The position numbers and the translations under genes were made by a program. The notes under the pieces are model-generated. The model saw nothing but the letters and a program-made list of their open reading frames with translations, was not told the origin of the DNA and did not search any database. Of a stretch of DNA of 64,000 bases, positions 1 through 8,792 are shown piece by piece (position 1 is the stretch's first letter; the number at the start of each line of letters is the position of its first letter). Origin of the DNA: Clostridium sp. CAG:354_28_25 (lineage in GTDB: Bacteria > Bacillota > Clostridia > TANB77 > CAG-508); assembly GCA_001915925.1 (NCBI GenBank), contig MNRL01000008.1:40185-104184 (forward strand), given 5' to 3'.

Positions 1-1
1 G

Positions 2-1210
2 CAAAAAACATTTGAAAATTATGACTTAATAGAAGTACCTGAAAATAGCACAGGAACAATGGTAGTAGAAACAGACGAAGAAGGAAACATAACAAACAAT
101 AGAACAGTCGTAACATATTATTATTCTAAAAAATCTGCTGGAGTAGAAGAACATCATATAGACATAAGAACAGGAGAAGAGTTGGAAGAACCAACATTAC
201 ACGAAGGACACGTAGGAGATGAATATGACATAAAAGCAAAAGAGTTCTTAAGTTATGTAGTAGCTACAACAGATAAAGATGGAAACAATGTATTACCAGA
301 AAACGCAGCAGGAACGATGACAGAAGAGAAAATAGTAGTAAACTACTACTATAATCAACCAGCAAAAGTAATAGTACACTATGTAGAAAAAGCAACAGGA
401 AAAGAAATAGAGGAAATAAATCCAGAAACAGGAGAACTACAAAATAGCCAAATAGTAATGGAAGGATTTAATCAAGACGAATACGAAACAACAGCAAAAG
501 AATTCGAGTATTATACATTAATCGAGAAACCAAAAGAAGAACAAGGCAAAATGAAAGTAGAAATAACAAAAGACGAAGAAGGAAACGATGTAGTAAATAA
601 TACGATAGAATTATATTATTATTACGAAGCTAAACCATTTAACATAGGAGTAGAAAAAGAGATAACAGGAATCATTGTAAATGGTGAAAGAAGAGAGCCT
701 ACAAATGGAAAACTAGAGAAAGTAGAAATCTACAGAAAGAGTACAGAAGAAACAAGTGTACAAGTAGAATACAAGATAAAAGTAAGTAACACAGGAGAAG
801 TAAGCGGAAACGCAACAATAGAAGAGAACATTCCAGAAGGAATGAGATTAGCAAATAATGACGGAACATGGGAAGAACAAGAAGGAAAATTAATAAAGGT
901 AATACCAGAGTTAGGAGCAGGAGAAACAAAAGAATATACAGTATTATTAAACTGGGAACAAACTGGAGAGAATATGGGAGAAAAGGCTAATGAAATAAAA
1001 TTAGTAGAAACAGGAAATGTACCAGGATTTGTAGATAACAATGATAAAGATAATACATCAAATGCAAATGTAATCATAAGTGTAGAAACTGGAGAATTAC
1101 CAATAGGATTACTAGTAGCTCTAGTAGCATTAGTAGGATTAGAGACAGTAACATTAAGATATGCAGTAGTATTAACTAAGCGACAAAAGAAAAAAGTAAA
1201 TAAGAAATAA
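2..1210 (+). CDS. MucBP-repeat surface protein, 3' part only (5' end outside window)
   Basis: The frame is open from base 2, so the start lies upstream; the ATG at 59 is internal to a repeat. About 402 residues are visible. They contain a partial and then two fuller MucBP-like modules, each with a VxVHYxxxxTGxE opening, an ExxxYxTxAKEF centre and an ending rich in YYYY. A DUF11-like beta domain follows (VxYKIKVSNTGEVSGNATIEE), then DNTSNANVII-x-VETG, one membrane helix, and a basic tail ending KKKVNKK. MucBP proteins are extracellular and usually adhesive in the known family. No LPXTG is present, so attachment is probably by the C-terminal helix. The ending resembles that of the 1600-residue protein at 50.7 kb. 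A hairpin terminator follows. Confidence 0.8.
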   Translation, partial: QKTFENYDLIEVPENSTGTMVVETDEEGNITNNRTVVTYYYSKKSAGVEEHHIDIRTGEELEEPTLHEGHVGDEYDIKAKEFLSYVVATTDKDGNNVLPENAAGTMTEEKIVVNYYYNQPAKVIVHYVEKATGKEIEEINPETGELQNSQIVMEGFNQDEYETTAKEFEYYTLIEKPKEEQGKMKVEITKDEEGNDVVNNTIELYYYYEAKPFNIGVEKEITGIIVNGERREPTNGKLEKVEIYRKSTEETSVQVEYKIKVSNTGEVSGNATIEENIPEGMRLANNDGTWEEQEGKLIKVIPELGAGETKEYTVLLNWEQTGENMGEKANEIKLVETGNVPGFVDNNDKDNTSNANVIISVETGELPIGLLVALVALVGLETVTLRYAVVLTKRQKKKVNKK

Positions 1211-1226
1211 AAGTAATCAAAGTAAT

Positions 1227-1265
1227 AAAGGGAATCGTAGCTAAATACTACAGATTCCCTTTTAT
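1227..1265 (+). terminator. Rho-independent terminator of the MucBP gene
   Basis: AAAGGGAATCGTAG pairs with CTACAGATTCCCTTT across a short loop and is followed by TTTTATT. It lies 17 bases after the stop codon. Confidence 0.8.
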
Positions 1266-1348
1266 TATATTGCTCCGATAATTAGGTCACAAAAAAGCGT
1301 AGCTATTTAAGAGTTTTGGAATCTAATTAGACATTCTGTAAACAAATG

Positions 1349-1376
1349 AACTTTAAGCCCCGTCCCTAAAGTTCAC
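1349..1376. repeat. GGGACG hairpin repeat, GAACTTT/AAAGTTC arm type (copy 1)
   Basis: The arms GAACTTTA and TAAAGTTC enclose AGCCCCGTCCC. A nearly identical unit occurs at 35347-35373. The rest of this 280-base gap holds the terminator above, an adjoining dyad (TTCACAAAA at 1372-1380 with TTTTGTGAA at 1400-1408), and no gene that I can see. Confidence 0.7.
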
Positions 1377-1490
1377 AAAATGTTTACAAAATGTAAATTT
1401 TTTGTGAAACAGTTTCTATTATTATAAATTATATTGAAATTTAAAATCTTAAGTGGTAATATTTACGTATATTTGTAAAAGGAGGAAGAA

Positions 1491-2573
1491 TTGGTGATAA
1501 CTGTAAAAAATGTTACAAAAAAGTATGGAAAGTTCAAAGCCGTAGATAACATTAGCTTCGAAATTAATGATGGTGAGATAATAGGTCTTTTAGGACCAAA
1601 TGGAGCCGGAAAGAGTACAACAATGAATATTTTAACAGGATTTATCGAACCAACAGAAGGAGAAGTTATTATTAATGGTTATAATATTTCTAAAAAACCT
1701 AAAAAAGCTAAAAAATGTATAGGATACATGCCAGAAGGAGTTCCTTTGTACAAAGACATGACAGTAAAAGAATTCGTTACATACATGGCAGAACTTAAAG
1801 GCGTAAAGAAAGAGCAGATTAAAGAAAGTGTAGATCAAGCTATACAAGATACATGGCTTCAAAATGTAAGAAAAGTACTTATAAGAAATTTATCAAAGGG
1901 ATATAAGCAACGTGTTAGTATGGCAGGTGCTTTAGTAGGAAATCCAGAAATAATAATATTAGATGAACCAACAGTAGGACTAGACCCAAAACAAATAATA
2001 GAGATAAGAAATTTGATAAAAAAATTAGGAAAAAACCATACTCTAATAATTAGTTCACATATATTATCTGAAATTAGTCAAATTTGTGAAAGAGTAATAA
2101 TAATAAACAAAGGACAAATAGTTGCAGTAGATTCACCAGAACATTTGGAGGGTACAGTAAATATAGAAAATGCAATAAATATAATAGTAGAAGATAAAGA
2201 AAATAAAATAGAAAAAATAAAAATCCAAGGTGCAAAGAAAATAGAACTAATAAAGAAAAATGATGATAATACAAAAGAATATAGAATAATTCCAGAGAAA
2301 GATTATGATATAAGAAAATCTATATTTTCGGATTTAGCAAAAGAGAATATTACGATATTCGAACTTAAAAGGCCAGAAATAACTTTGGAAGAAGCATTTA
2401 TGGATTTAATTAAGAAAAATGAAAAGGAAAAAGAAGAGAAGGCAAAACAATTAGAAGAAGAAAAGAAGCAAAAGGAAGAACAAAAGAAACAGGAAAAAAT
2501 AGAAAAGAAAGAACAAAAACAAGAAAAGAAGAATAACAAAAAAGCAAACAAGAAAAAAGGAGGTAAAAAATAA
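1491..2573 (+). CDS. ABC transporter ATP-binding protein, GldA-type
   Basis: ATPase of an ABC-2 type exporter. Walker A GPNGAGKST is at residues 35-43, the signature region LSKGYKQR near 134 and Walker B LDEPTVGLDP near 157. GGAGG at 1481 precedes both TTG 1491 and GTG 1494; GTG has the better spacing, so the true start may be three bases later. The last 55 residues or so form a highly charged Lys/Glu tail, absent from most homologues I know. The stop overlaps the ATG of the permease gene by one base, indicating coupled translation. With the two following genes it resembles the gliding-type GldA-GldF-GldG transporter, which is widespread in non-gliding bacteria. The substrate is unknown. Confidence 0.88.
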   Translation: MVITVKNVTKKYGKFKAVDNISFEINDGEIIGLLGPNGAGKSTTMNILTGFIEPTEGEVIINGYNISKKPKKAKKCIGYMPEGVPLYKDMTVKEFVTYMAELKGVKKEQIKESVDQAIQDTWLQNVRKVLIRNLSKGYKQRVSMAGALVGNPEIIILDEPTVGLDPKQIIEIRNLIKKLGKNHTLIISSHILSEISQICERVIIINKGQIVAVDSPEHLEGTVNIENAINIIVEDKENKIEKIKIQGAKKIELIKKNDDNTKEYRIIPEKDYDIRKSIFSDLAKENITIFELKRPEITLEEAFMDLIKKNEKEKEEKAKQLEEEKKQKEEQKKQEKIEKKEQKQEKKNNKKANKKKGGKK

Positions 2574-3256
2574 TGTGGGCAATAATAAAAAAAGAAGTTA
2601 GAACATATTTCTTATCTCCGATAGGATATGTTTTTGTAGGGCTATTTTTATTAATGGCAAGTTTATTTTTCTATTCAGAAGTATTAGTAACAGGCTCAAC
2701 AATGTTTAGCAATATATTTTATTCATTGTCAACAATATTAATAATGATAGTACCATTGTTAACAATGAGAACATTTTCAGAAGAAAGAAAAGATGGAACA
2801 GAACAGCTATTATTAACAGCACCAAGAAGTGTAACAAGTATTGTTTTAGGAAAATTCTTTGCTGCATTAATCGTTCTTTTAATAGCAGTAGTATTAACAT
2901 TTATATACTATATAATTTTAATGTTTTTAGGAAATCCAAATATAAAAACATCACTTGTAACAGTTTTTGGATTTATATTATTAGGAGCAGCACTAATATC
3001 ATTTGGTATGTTTGCTTCAAGTATTACAGAAAATCAAGTAATCGCAGCTATTGTATCAATAGCATTTTATGTAATAACATGGATTGGAACTCCTTATCTT
3101 AGCCAAAGCTTAGAACCATTAGGACTAATGAATATGTTTAACAGATTCGGAAATGGCCAAATAGCTTGTACGGAAGTAGTAGCATTTATTTCTTATACGG
3201 TATTGTTTATATTATTAACAATTATAGTTATACAAAGAAGAAAAAGTGTTAAATAA
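2573..3256 (+). CDS. ABC-2 type permease, GldF-like
   Basis: A 227-residue protein with about six hydrophobic helices. Its N-terminal stretch, MWAIIKKEVRTYFLSPIGY, is characteristic of GldF/ABC-2 permeases, followed by the soluble segment TMRTFSEERKDGTEQLLLTAP between helices 2 and 3. It is the membrane partner of the upstream ATPase, its ATG overlaps that gene's stop (TAATG), and GGAGG lies about ten bases before it. The gene downstream supplies the large extracytoplasmic subunit. It could serve secretion or envelope remodelling; the sequence does not show which. Confidence 0.87.
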   Translation: MWAIIKKEVRTYFLSPIGYVFVGLFLLMASLFFYSEVLVTGSTMFSNIFYSLSTILIMIVPLLTMRTFSEERKDGTEQLLLTAPRSVTSIVLGKFFAALIVLLIAVVLTFIYYIILMFLGNPNIKTSLVTVFGFILLGAALISFGMFASSITENQVIAAIVSIAFYVITWIGTPYLSQSLEPLGLMNMFNRFGNGQIACTEVVAFISYTVLFILLTIIVIQRRKSVK

Positions 3257-3272
3257 AGGAAGGAGAATAACA

Positions 3273-4709
3273 GTGAGAAAGTTTTTCGAAATAATAAAGA
3301 AAAAATGGATAGCAGATACAACCAGAGTTATATTGTTAGTAGCGTTATTGGTTGTAGCATATATAGCTATAAATATATTGGCAGATAAATTAAATTTACC
3401 AACATTAGATTTTACAGAAGAAAAATTGTACTCTGTATCAGATGAAAGTAAAGAAAAAGTAAAAGATATAGAGCAAGAAGTAACATTATATTTTTTCGGA
3501 GCAGATGAAAATACAACAATTATTGATTTTGCTAAACAATACACAGCAATAAATCCAAATATAAAAGTGGAAGTTGTAGATAGTACGCAAAGACCAGATT
3601 TGTTACAAAAATATGATATATCAGATAGTGAATCTGCAATTGTAGTACAATCTCCAGAAAGATCAAAAACAATATCAGCATATGACTTAAGTAGTTATAA
3701 TTATACAACAGGAGAAACAACAGATTTAACAGAGGAAAAAGTAACAAACGCAATAATAGAAACTACATCAGCAGATAAACCTAAAGCATATTTCTTAACA
3801 GGTCATGGTGAAATGGTAGATAATATGTCTCTTGCAAAACAATACTTACAAAATGATGTTATTGATGTTGCAGATTTAGATTTATTAACAACTGAATTTC
3901 CAGAAGATTGCGATGTTTTAGTAATTGCAACACCAACCGAAGATTTTACAGAGTTAGAGACAGACAAAATAATAAACTATATAAATAATGGTGGAAATAT
4001 ATTATGGTTAAGTAATGCAAAAACAACTGAACTTACAAATGTTCAGAAAGTTTTAGATATGTATGGCGTAAGTGTTGGAAATGGAATTGTAAGAGAAACA
4101 GATTCAGATAGAATGTTGCCAGGGTCACAAAATTTTATATTACCAAGTCTATCAACACATAAAGTTACAGAAGATATATCTGATGGCTATATAATTTTAT
4201 TTAATGCAACAAGACTAGAATTTAAGAGTGATGAGGAACTAGAAAATTTAGGTGTTACAGCAGAGCCAATTATTCAATCATCAGAAGCATCATACTATAG
4301 AATAGATCAAAGTATAACAGATACTTCTGCACAAGAGGGAGAAGAAACAGGCTCATTCCCTATAGGTGAAGAACTAACAAAAACATTAGGAGAAGATAAA
4401 GAATCAAAACTTATAATATTTGCAGATAATTTATTTGTTTCTGATTCACAAATAACAATGAGAGCTTCTACAGGAACACAATCAATAAATGCAATTAATT
4501 TTAGAAGTAATTCGGATGTATTATTAAATACAGTGTCATATTTAGCAGACAGAGATCCAGCGGTTACAATTAGAAAGAAGACTGAATATGTAACATATAC
4601 AGCAACACAAAAAGAAGATTTAATAATAAGAAGTATAATATTCATTTTACCATTAGTGATAATTATTATAGGAATAGTTATATGGCAAATTAGAAGAAGA
4701 AAAAGATAA
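3273..4709 (+). CDS. GldG-like ABC transporter auxiliary protein
   Basis: About 478 residues, counted from GTG 3273. This start sits nine bases after GGAAGGAG; the upstream in-frame GTG at 3246 overlaps the permease gene and lacks a ribosome site. There is one helix near the N-terminus (TRVILLVALLVVAYIAINIL) and one at the C-terminus (IIRSIIFILPLVIIIIGIVIW). Between them is a large extracytoplasmic region with VYFLTGHGE-type features of the ABC_transp_aux/GldG family (AYFLTGHGEMVDN). It is the third member of the exporter operon, and a terminator follows directly. Confidence 0.83.
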   Translation: MRKFFEIIKKKWIADTTRVILLVALLVVAYIAINILADKLNLPTLDFTEEKLYSVSDESKEKVKDIEQEVTLYFFGADENTTIIDFAKQYTAINPNIKVEVVDSTQRPDLLQKYDISDSESAIVVQSPERSKTISAYDLSSYNYTTGETTDLTEEKVTNAIIETTSADKPKAYFLTGHGEMVDNMSLAKQYLQNDVIDVADLDLLTTEFPEDCDVLVIATPTEDFTELETDKIINYINNGGNILWLSNAKTTELTNVQKVLDMYGVSVGNGIVRETDSDRMLPGSQNFILPSLSTHKVTEDISDGYIILFNATRLEFKSDEELENLGVTAEPIIQSSEASYYRIDQSITDTSAQEGEETGSFPIGEELTKTLGEDKESKLIIFADNLFVSDSQITMRASTGTQSINAINFRSNSDVLLNTVSYLADRDPAVTIRKKTEYVTYTATQKEDLIIRSIIFILPLVIIIIGIVIWQIRRRKR

Positions 4710-4712
4710 AAG

Positions 4713-4745
4713 AAAATCCATAGGTAATTCTATGGATTTTTTTAT
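4713..4745 (+). terminator. Rho-independent terminator of the Gld-type ABC operon
   Basis: AAAATCCATAG and CTATGGATTTT flank a six-base loop and are followed by a T-rich run. Confidence 0.85.
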
Positions 4746-4791
4746 TCTTTTATGATAAGATTTAAATACAAAATTAAAGGTGGAGAGGAAA

Positions 4792-5166
4792 ATGAAAAAT
4801 TTATTTATAGAATATCCAAAATGTTCAACATGTCAAAAGGCAAAGAAATGGTTAGATGAAAATAATATAGAGTATGTAGATAGAAATATAGTAACAGAAA
4901 CACCAACAAAAGATGAATTAAAAAAATGGATACCTAAATCAGGGTTAGACGTAAGAAAGTTCTTTAATACAAGTGGAATGAAATATAGAGAACTTAATAT
5001 TAAAGAAAAGATAAAAGATATGTCAGAAGACGAAATTTATGAATTATTAGCGTCAGACGGAATGCTAATAAAAAGACCATTATTTATATCAGATACTTTA
5101 ATTTTAAAGGGATTTAAAGAAAAAGAATGGGAACAAATTAAAGGAGAAAATAATGCAATTAATTAG
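4792..5166 (+). CDS. ArsC/Spx-family thioredoxin-fold protein
   Basis: A 124-residue protein of the ArsC/Spx/YffB family. It has YPKCSTCQKAKKWL near the N-terminus with a CxxC redox pair (CSTC), the segment GLDVRKFFNTSG, and IKRPLFI near the C-terminus, typical of ArsC-like proteins. ATG 4792 follows a GGAGAGG stretch; a GTG at 4780 is less well placed. Whether it is an arsenate reductase, an Spx-type RNA polymerase regulator or a redox protein cannot be decided by eye. The 3' end overlaps the next gene by 14 bases, so translation is probably coupled. Confidence 0.82.
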   Translation: MKNLFIEYPKCSTCQKAKKWLDENNIEYVDRNIVTETPTKDELKKWIPKSGLDVRKFFNTSGMKYRELNIKEKIKDMSEDEIYELLASDGMLIKRPLFISDTLILKGFKEKEWEQIKGENNAIN

Positions 5167-6346
5167 CTTTAATCAGTATAAAAATACTAAACCAAAAGGA
5201 AAATTAAATAGGAAAAAAGTTGCTATAATAATTACGATTGTTGTTGTAATAATTATACTAGCAATACTTACAAGTATATATATGTTAAATAAGACTTTTA
5301 GGGATAATGTTGACAGGTATATTTTTAGAAAAAATATAGAAGAAAATAATGGACCTGTAATTGAACTACCATCGCAAATAGAAAGTAATAATATTTTAGT
5401 TTATAACAATTATATAGGAATATTAAATAAAAGTATTTTAAGTGTTTATTCTACAAATGGTAAAAAAGAAAAGGAACTAGAAGTTGAAATTAGTAATTGT
5501 ATATATGATACAGAAAATAGGTTCTTGGCACTGGCAGAAAATGAAGGGTCAAAGCTAGAACTTATATCTGGAACAGATGTACTTTGGAAGAAAGATATAG
5601 AAGGAAACATAGAGCATATATTTGTAAATAAAAATGGTTATGTTTCTATAGTAGTTACAGGGACAAGCCATAATAATGTTATAATAACATATAATCCCGA
5701 AGGAACAGAGTTATTTAGAACATTTTTATCACAAACGACAGCGATAGATGTAGCTATATCAAATGATAATAAATATTTAGCTTATGGAGAGGTAGATACA
5801 TCAGGAAGTTTTATACAGTCAAATGTAAAAATAATATCAATAGAAAAAGCGCAAAGCGACCCATCTAACTCTGTAGAATATATTTATCCAGCAGAATCAA
5901 AAGAAATAATAATAGAATTAAAATATCAAGATAATAACAAACTAATTTGTATGTATGATGATTCAGTACATATTATAGAAAATAATTCTGATAAAAAACT
6001 GTTAGATATTTCTGATACAAAAAATACATTTTCAGATATAAACTTAAAAGATAGTGTTGTATGTATAACCGAAAAATCAGCGGGGTTATTTGCAAATATA
6101 GATGTAGAGATAACTAATATATCAAGCGGAAAAAACAATATATATAATATAGATGGCGTAGCAACAAGTCTAAACGCTGTAGGAGATGTAATTGCGGTAA
6201 ACTTAGGAACAGAAGTTGATTTTATAAATACAAGTGGCTGGCTAATAAAAAGATATAATTCATCTACAGAAATAAAAGATATTATTTTAGGTGAAGGCAT
6301 AGCAGGTATTGTTTATACAGACAAAATCGAGATTGTAAATTTATAG
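5153..6346 (+). CDS. DUF5711 family membrane-anchored beta-propeller-like protein
   Basis: A 397-residue protein with a basic N-terminal segment (KPKGKLNRKK), one membrane helix around residues 23-46 and a long extracytoplasmic region of short beta-strand repeats. The latter resembles PQQ/WD-type propellers (YNPEGTELFRT, SNDNKYLAYGE, TSGWLIKRY). This matches DUF5711 proteins as I know them from Clostridia; the function is uncharacterised. It starts inside the end of the ArsC/Spx-like gene and is followed at nine bases by the CvpA gene, suggesting an operon. Confidence 0.72.
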   Translation: MQLISFNQYKNTKPKGKLNRKKVAIIITIVVVIIILAILTSIYMLNKTFRDNVDRYIFRKNIEENNGPVIELPSQIESNNILVYNNYIGILNKSILSVYSTNGKKEKELEVEISNCIYDTENRFLALAENEGSKLELISGTDVLWKKDIEGNIEHIFVNKNGYVSIVVTGTSHNNVIITYNPEGTELFRTFLSQTTAIDVAISNDNKYLAYGEVDTSGSFIQSNVKIISIEKAQSDPSNSVEYIYPAESKEIIIELKYQDNNKLICMYDDSVHIIENNSDKKLLDISDTKNTFSDINLKDSVVCITEKSAGLFANIDVEITNISSGKNNIYNIDGVATSLNAVGDVIAVNLGTEVDFINTSGWLIKRYNSSTEIKDIILGEGIAGIVYTDKIEIVNL

Positions 6347-6355
6347 GGGGATAGA

Positions 6356-6979
6356 ATGAATATTATAGCAGATATTATAGTTATTTTAATATTAGCAATT
6401 TGTATATTTTTTGGTGTAAAAAGAGGGTTAACTGGAGTAATTGTTAAATTACTTTCTATAGTGATATCATTAGTGCTTTCATTAATATTATTTAAGCCTG
6501 TATCAGCAATAATTATAAATCATACAGATATATATAATAACCTAACAAGTACGATAGAGAATTCTTTAAATTCAAAAGATGAAAATGCAGAAGAAACAAG
6601 TACAGAGCCAAGCATTATATTAGATTCTATAAATGAACAAGTAGAAACTGTTAAAGAAAATACAAATAATGTAATTGCTAAAAGTATAGCAGAAGTTATT
6701 ATTAATTTAATAGTTATAGTAGTACTATTTATAATTATTAACATTATAATGTTTTTCTTAAAATTTATATTTGGAGCGATTGCATCATTACCAATAATAA
6801 AACAACTAGATAAATTAGGAGGATTTATCTATGGTCTTATAGAAGGACTATTAATTATTTATATAGTTCTTGCAATATTATCTTTTGTACATGTACAAGA
6901 ATTGCAATTAGCAATTAAGACATCATATATAGCTTCAATTCTATATAATAATAATTTACTATTAATGTTATTCTTCTAA
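6356..6979 (+). CDS. CvpA family membrane protein
   Basis: A 207-residue protein with about four hydrophobic helices. The N-terminus (DIIVILILAICIFFGVKRGL) is the CvpA signature, and the later segment LGGFIYGLIEGLLIIYIVLA also matches the family. CvpA is a conserved inner-membrane protein tied to envelope homeostasis and colicin V production in enterobacteria; its role in Clostridia is unclear. The central loop (residues 60-100) is acidic and probably extracytoplasmic. GGGGGATAGA precedes the ATG. Confidence 0.78.
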   Translation: MNIIADIIVILILAICIFFGVKRGLTGVIVKLLSIVISLVLSLILFKPVSAIIINHTDIYNNLTSTIENSLNSKDENAEETSTEPSIILDSINEQVETVKENTNNVIAKSIAEVIINLIVIVVLFIIINIIMFFLKFIFGAIASLPIIKQLDKLGGFIYGLIEGLLIIYIVLAILSFVHVQELQLAIKTSYIASILYNNNLLLMLFF

Positions 6980-7023
6980 ATAATTAAACTTCAAGTAAAT
7001 TCTTGAAGTTTAATTATTTTTTT
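6979..7023 (+). terminator. Rho-independent terminator after cvpA-like gene
   Basis: AATAATTAAACTTCAAG pairs with CTTGAAGTTTAATTATT around a short loop and is followed by seven T. Its descending arm also carries a promoter -35 candidate. Confidence 0.85.
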
Positions 7024-7031
7024 GTTATACT
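7003..7031 (+). promoter_or_regulatory. Candidate sigma-A promoter of the LCP gene, inside the terminator
   Basis: TTGAAG at 7003-7008, then 17 bases, then TATACT at 7026-7031. It gives a leader of about 26 bases that keeps the AGGAGTG ribosome site. A second pair (TTGTTA 7022, TATAAT 7045) would start transcription within the ribosome site and is less plausible. Confidence 0.5.
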
Positions 7032-7063
7032 ATGTGTTATATCTTATAATAGGAGTGAAAAAG

Positions 7064-8413
7064 TTGGCAAGTAAACATATGAAAAATAATAATAATGGAA
7101 ATATAAATAGAAAAAAAGCAAATAATGTAAAAAGACCAGTAAAAAATAATAGAATAAATAATGTAAAAAAATCAAATATATCAAGCAAACAAAAAAATAA
7201 AAAGAAACATGTAGTTGCAAAAAGAGTAATACTATTTATAGTAGTAATATTAATTATTTTAGCAGGAGTATTCACAAGTAAAGTTGTAATGAATGGTGGT
7301 GGTCTTAAAGGACTACTTGCTACATTAGTTGGACAAACAGAAGAAACAAGAAAAAATATGACAGATATAGAATTCTTAATATTAGGTGAAAGCTTAAATT
7401 TAACAGATACAATAATGATAGGAAAATATGATCCTAATTCACAAAAAGCATCTTTAGTATCTATTCAAAGGGATACTTTTATAGGTGATAATCCAAAACG
7501 TGCTACAGCATATGATAAGATAAATTCTGTATACCAAGGTAAAAATTCAGAAAAGATTTTAAAAGAAGTAAATGAATTAACAGGATTAAATTTAAAATAT
7601 TATGTTGTAATAGATACAAAAGGATTAAGAGAGCTAGTAGATGCAATTGGTGGAGTGGAATTCTATGTACCAATGGATATGAAATATGATGATACTAGTC
7701 AAGATTTACACATCAATTTAAAAGAAGGATTGCAAAAGTTAAATGGAGATCAAGCAGAACAGGTTTTAAGATTTAGACATAGTAATGATGGTACTACATA
7801 TCCTTCATCTTATGGAACTCAAGATACAGGAAGAATGAGAACTCAACGAGATTTTATATCAGCATTATTAAAACAAACTTTAAAATTAAGCAATATATCA
7901 AAAATTGGAGAATTAATAGATATAGCTAATAACAATATAGAAACAAACATACCATTAGATACTATAAAAGATTATATTCCATATGCAGTAGAGTTTTCTA
8001 CAGACAATTTAAAAACTGCAACTTTACCAGGGGAACCAAAAGAAATGAATGGAGTATGGTTATATTTAACAGATGATGATGAGGCACAAGCTATGGTTGC
8101 ACAGTATTTCTTTGATTGTCCTACAGAAGATGAAGTAACAAATGAGATGCCAACACTTCAAATTTTAAATGGAACAAGCGATTTTACTAACTTAGAAGAA
8201 GTTGTAAATAAATATAAAGAAAAAGGTTATAATATTTTAAAAGTAGGAAATACAGAATCTAAAGTTAAACAAACAAAGATAACAAATAGAACAAAACAAG
8301 CAAGTGAAAAAGTTACAGAAGTAAAGAATGTAATAAAGGAAACCGCCAAGACAGAAACTGGTAAAGACACAGAAGACGTAGATTTTACCATAACAATTGG
8401 ACAAGATTATTAG
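7064..8413 (+). CDS. LytR-CpsA-Psr (LCP) family protein with C-terminal LytR_C domain
   Basis: TTG 7064 is the start, seven bases after AGGAGTG. The first 55 residues or so are a cytoplasmic tail rich in Asn and Lys, followed by one membrane helix. The LCP domain includes LVSIQRDTFIG, YYVVIDTKGLRELVDAIGGVEF and LRFRHSNDG, with the conserved Arg and Asp residues. A LytR_C domain follows (TLQILNGTSDF). LCP enzymes transfer lipid-linked glycopolymers to peptidoglycan. rsfS follows after eight bases, so the two are probably co-transcribed. Confidence 0.9.
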   Translation: MASKHMKNNNNGNINRKKANNVKRPVKNNRINNVKKSNISSKQKNKKKHVVAKRVILFIVVILIILAGVFTSKVVMNGGGLKGLLATLVGQTEETRKNMTDIEFLILGESLNLTDTIMIGKYDPNSQKASLVSIQRDTFIGDNPKRATAYDKINSVYQGKNSEKILKEVNELTGLNLKYYVVIDTKGLRELVDAIGGVEFYVPMDMKYDDTSQDLHINLKEGLQKLNGDQAEQVLRFRHSNDGTTYPSSYGTQDTGRMRTQRDFISALLKQTLKLSNISKIGELIDIANNNIETNIPLDTIKDYIPYAVEFSTDNLKTATLPGEPKEMNGVWLYLTDDDEAQAMVAQYFFDCPTEDEVTNEMPTLQILNGTSDFTNLEEVVNKYKEKGYNILKVGNTESKVKQTKITNRTKQASEKVTEVKNVIKETAKTETGKDTEDVDFTITIGQDY

Positions 8414-8421
8414 GAGGAAAT

Positions 8422-8745
8422 ATGGAAAACGAATTATTAAATAAAATAGTAAAAATATTAGATGAAAAGAAAGCTATAGATTTAAAAACTATAGACATAA
8501 AAGAAAAAAGTTCTTTAGCAGATTATATGGTTGTAGCAAGTGGAACATCTACAACACATATAAAAGCATTAGCAGACAATGTAGAAGAAGAATTAAAGAA
8601 AGAAAATATTCTTCCACATAAGATAGAAGGATATAATTCAAATTCTTGGATATTAATGGATTATCTAGATGTAATCGTTAACATATTTACAGAAGCAGAC
8701 AGAGAACATTATAAATTAGAAGACTTATGGGAAAAATTAAATTAA
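8422..8745 (+). CDS. rsfS: Ribosomal silencing factor RsfS
   Basis: A 107-residue protein of standard family length. The core signatures are SSLADYMVVASGTS, NSNSWILMDYLDVIVNIF and REHYKLEDLW. RsfS binds ribosomal protein uL14 and blocks subunit joining in poor growth conditions. GGAGGAAAT precedes the ATG. It follows an LCP gene, a common order in Bacillota, and shares a bidirectional terminator with the convergent dacA. Confidence 0.93.
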   Translation: MENELLNKIVKILDEKKAIDLKTIDIKEKSSLADYMVVASGTSTTHIKALADNVEEELKKENILPHKIEGYNSNSWILMDYLDVIVNIFTEADREHYKLEDLWEKLN

Positions 8746-8762
8746 ATATTTAATACAAAAGA

Positions 8763-8792
8763 AAAGCAAGGTATTTAATTACCTTGCTTTAT
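8763..8792. terminator. Bidirectional terminator between rsfS and dacA
   Basis: AAAGCAAGGTA and its complement TACCTTGCTTT form a stem usable on either strand between convergent genes. It overlaps the last codons of dacA. Confidence 0.7.
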
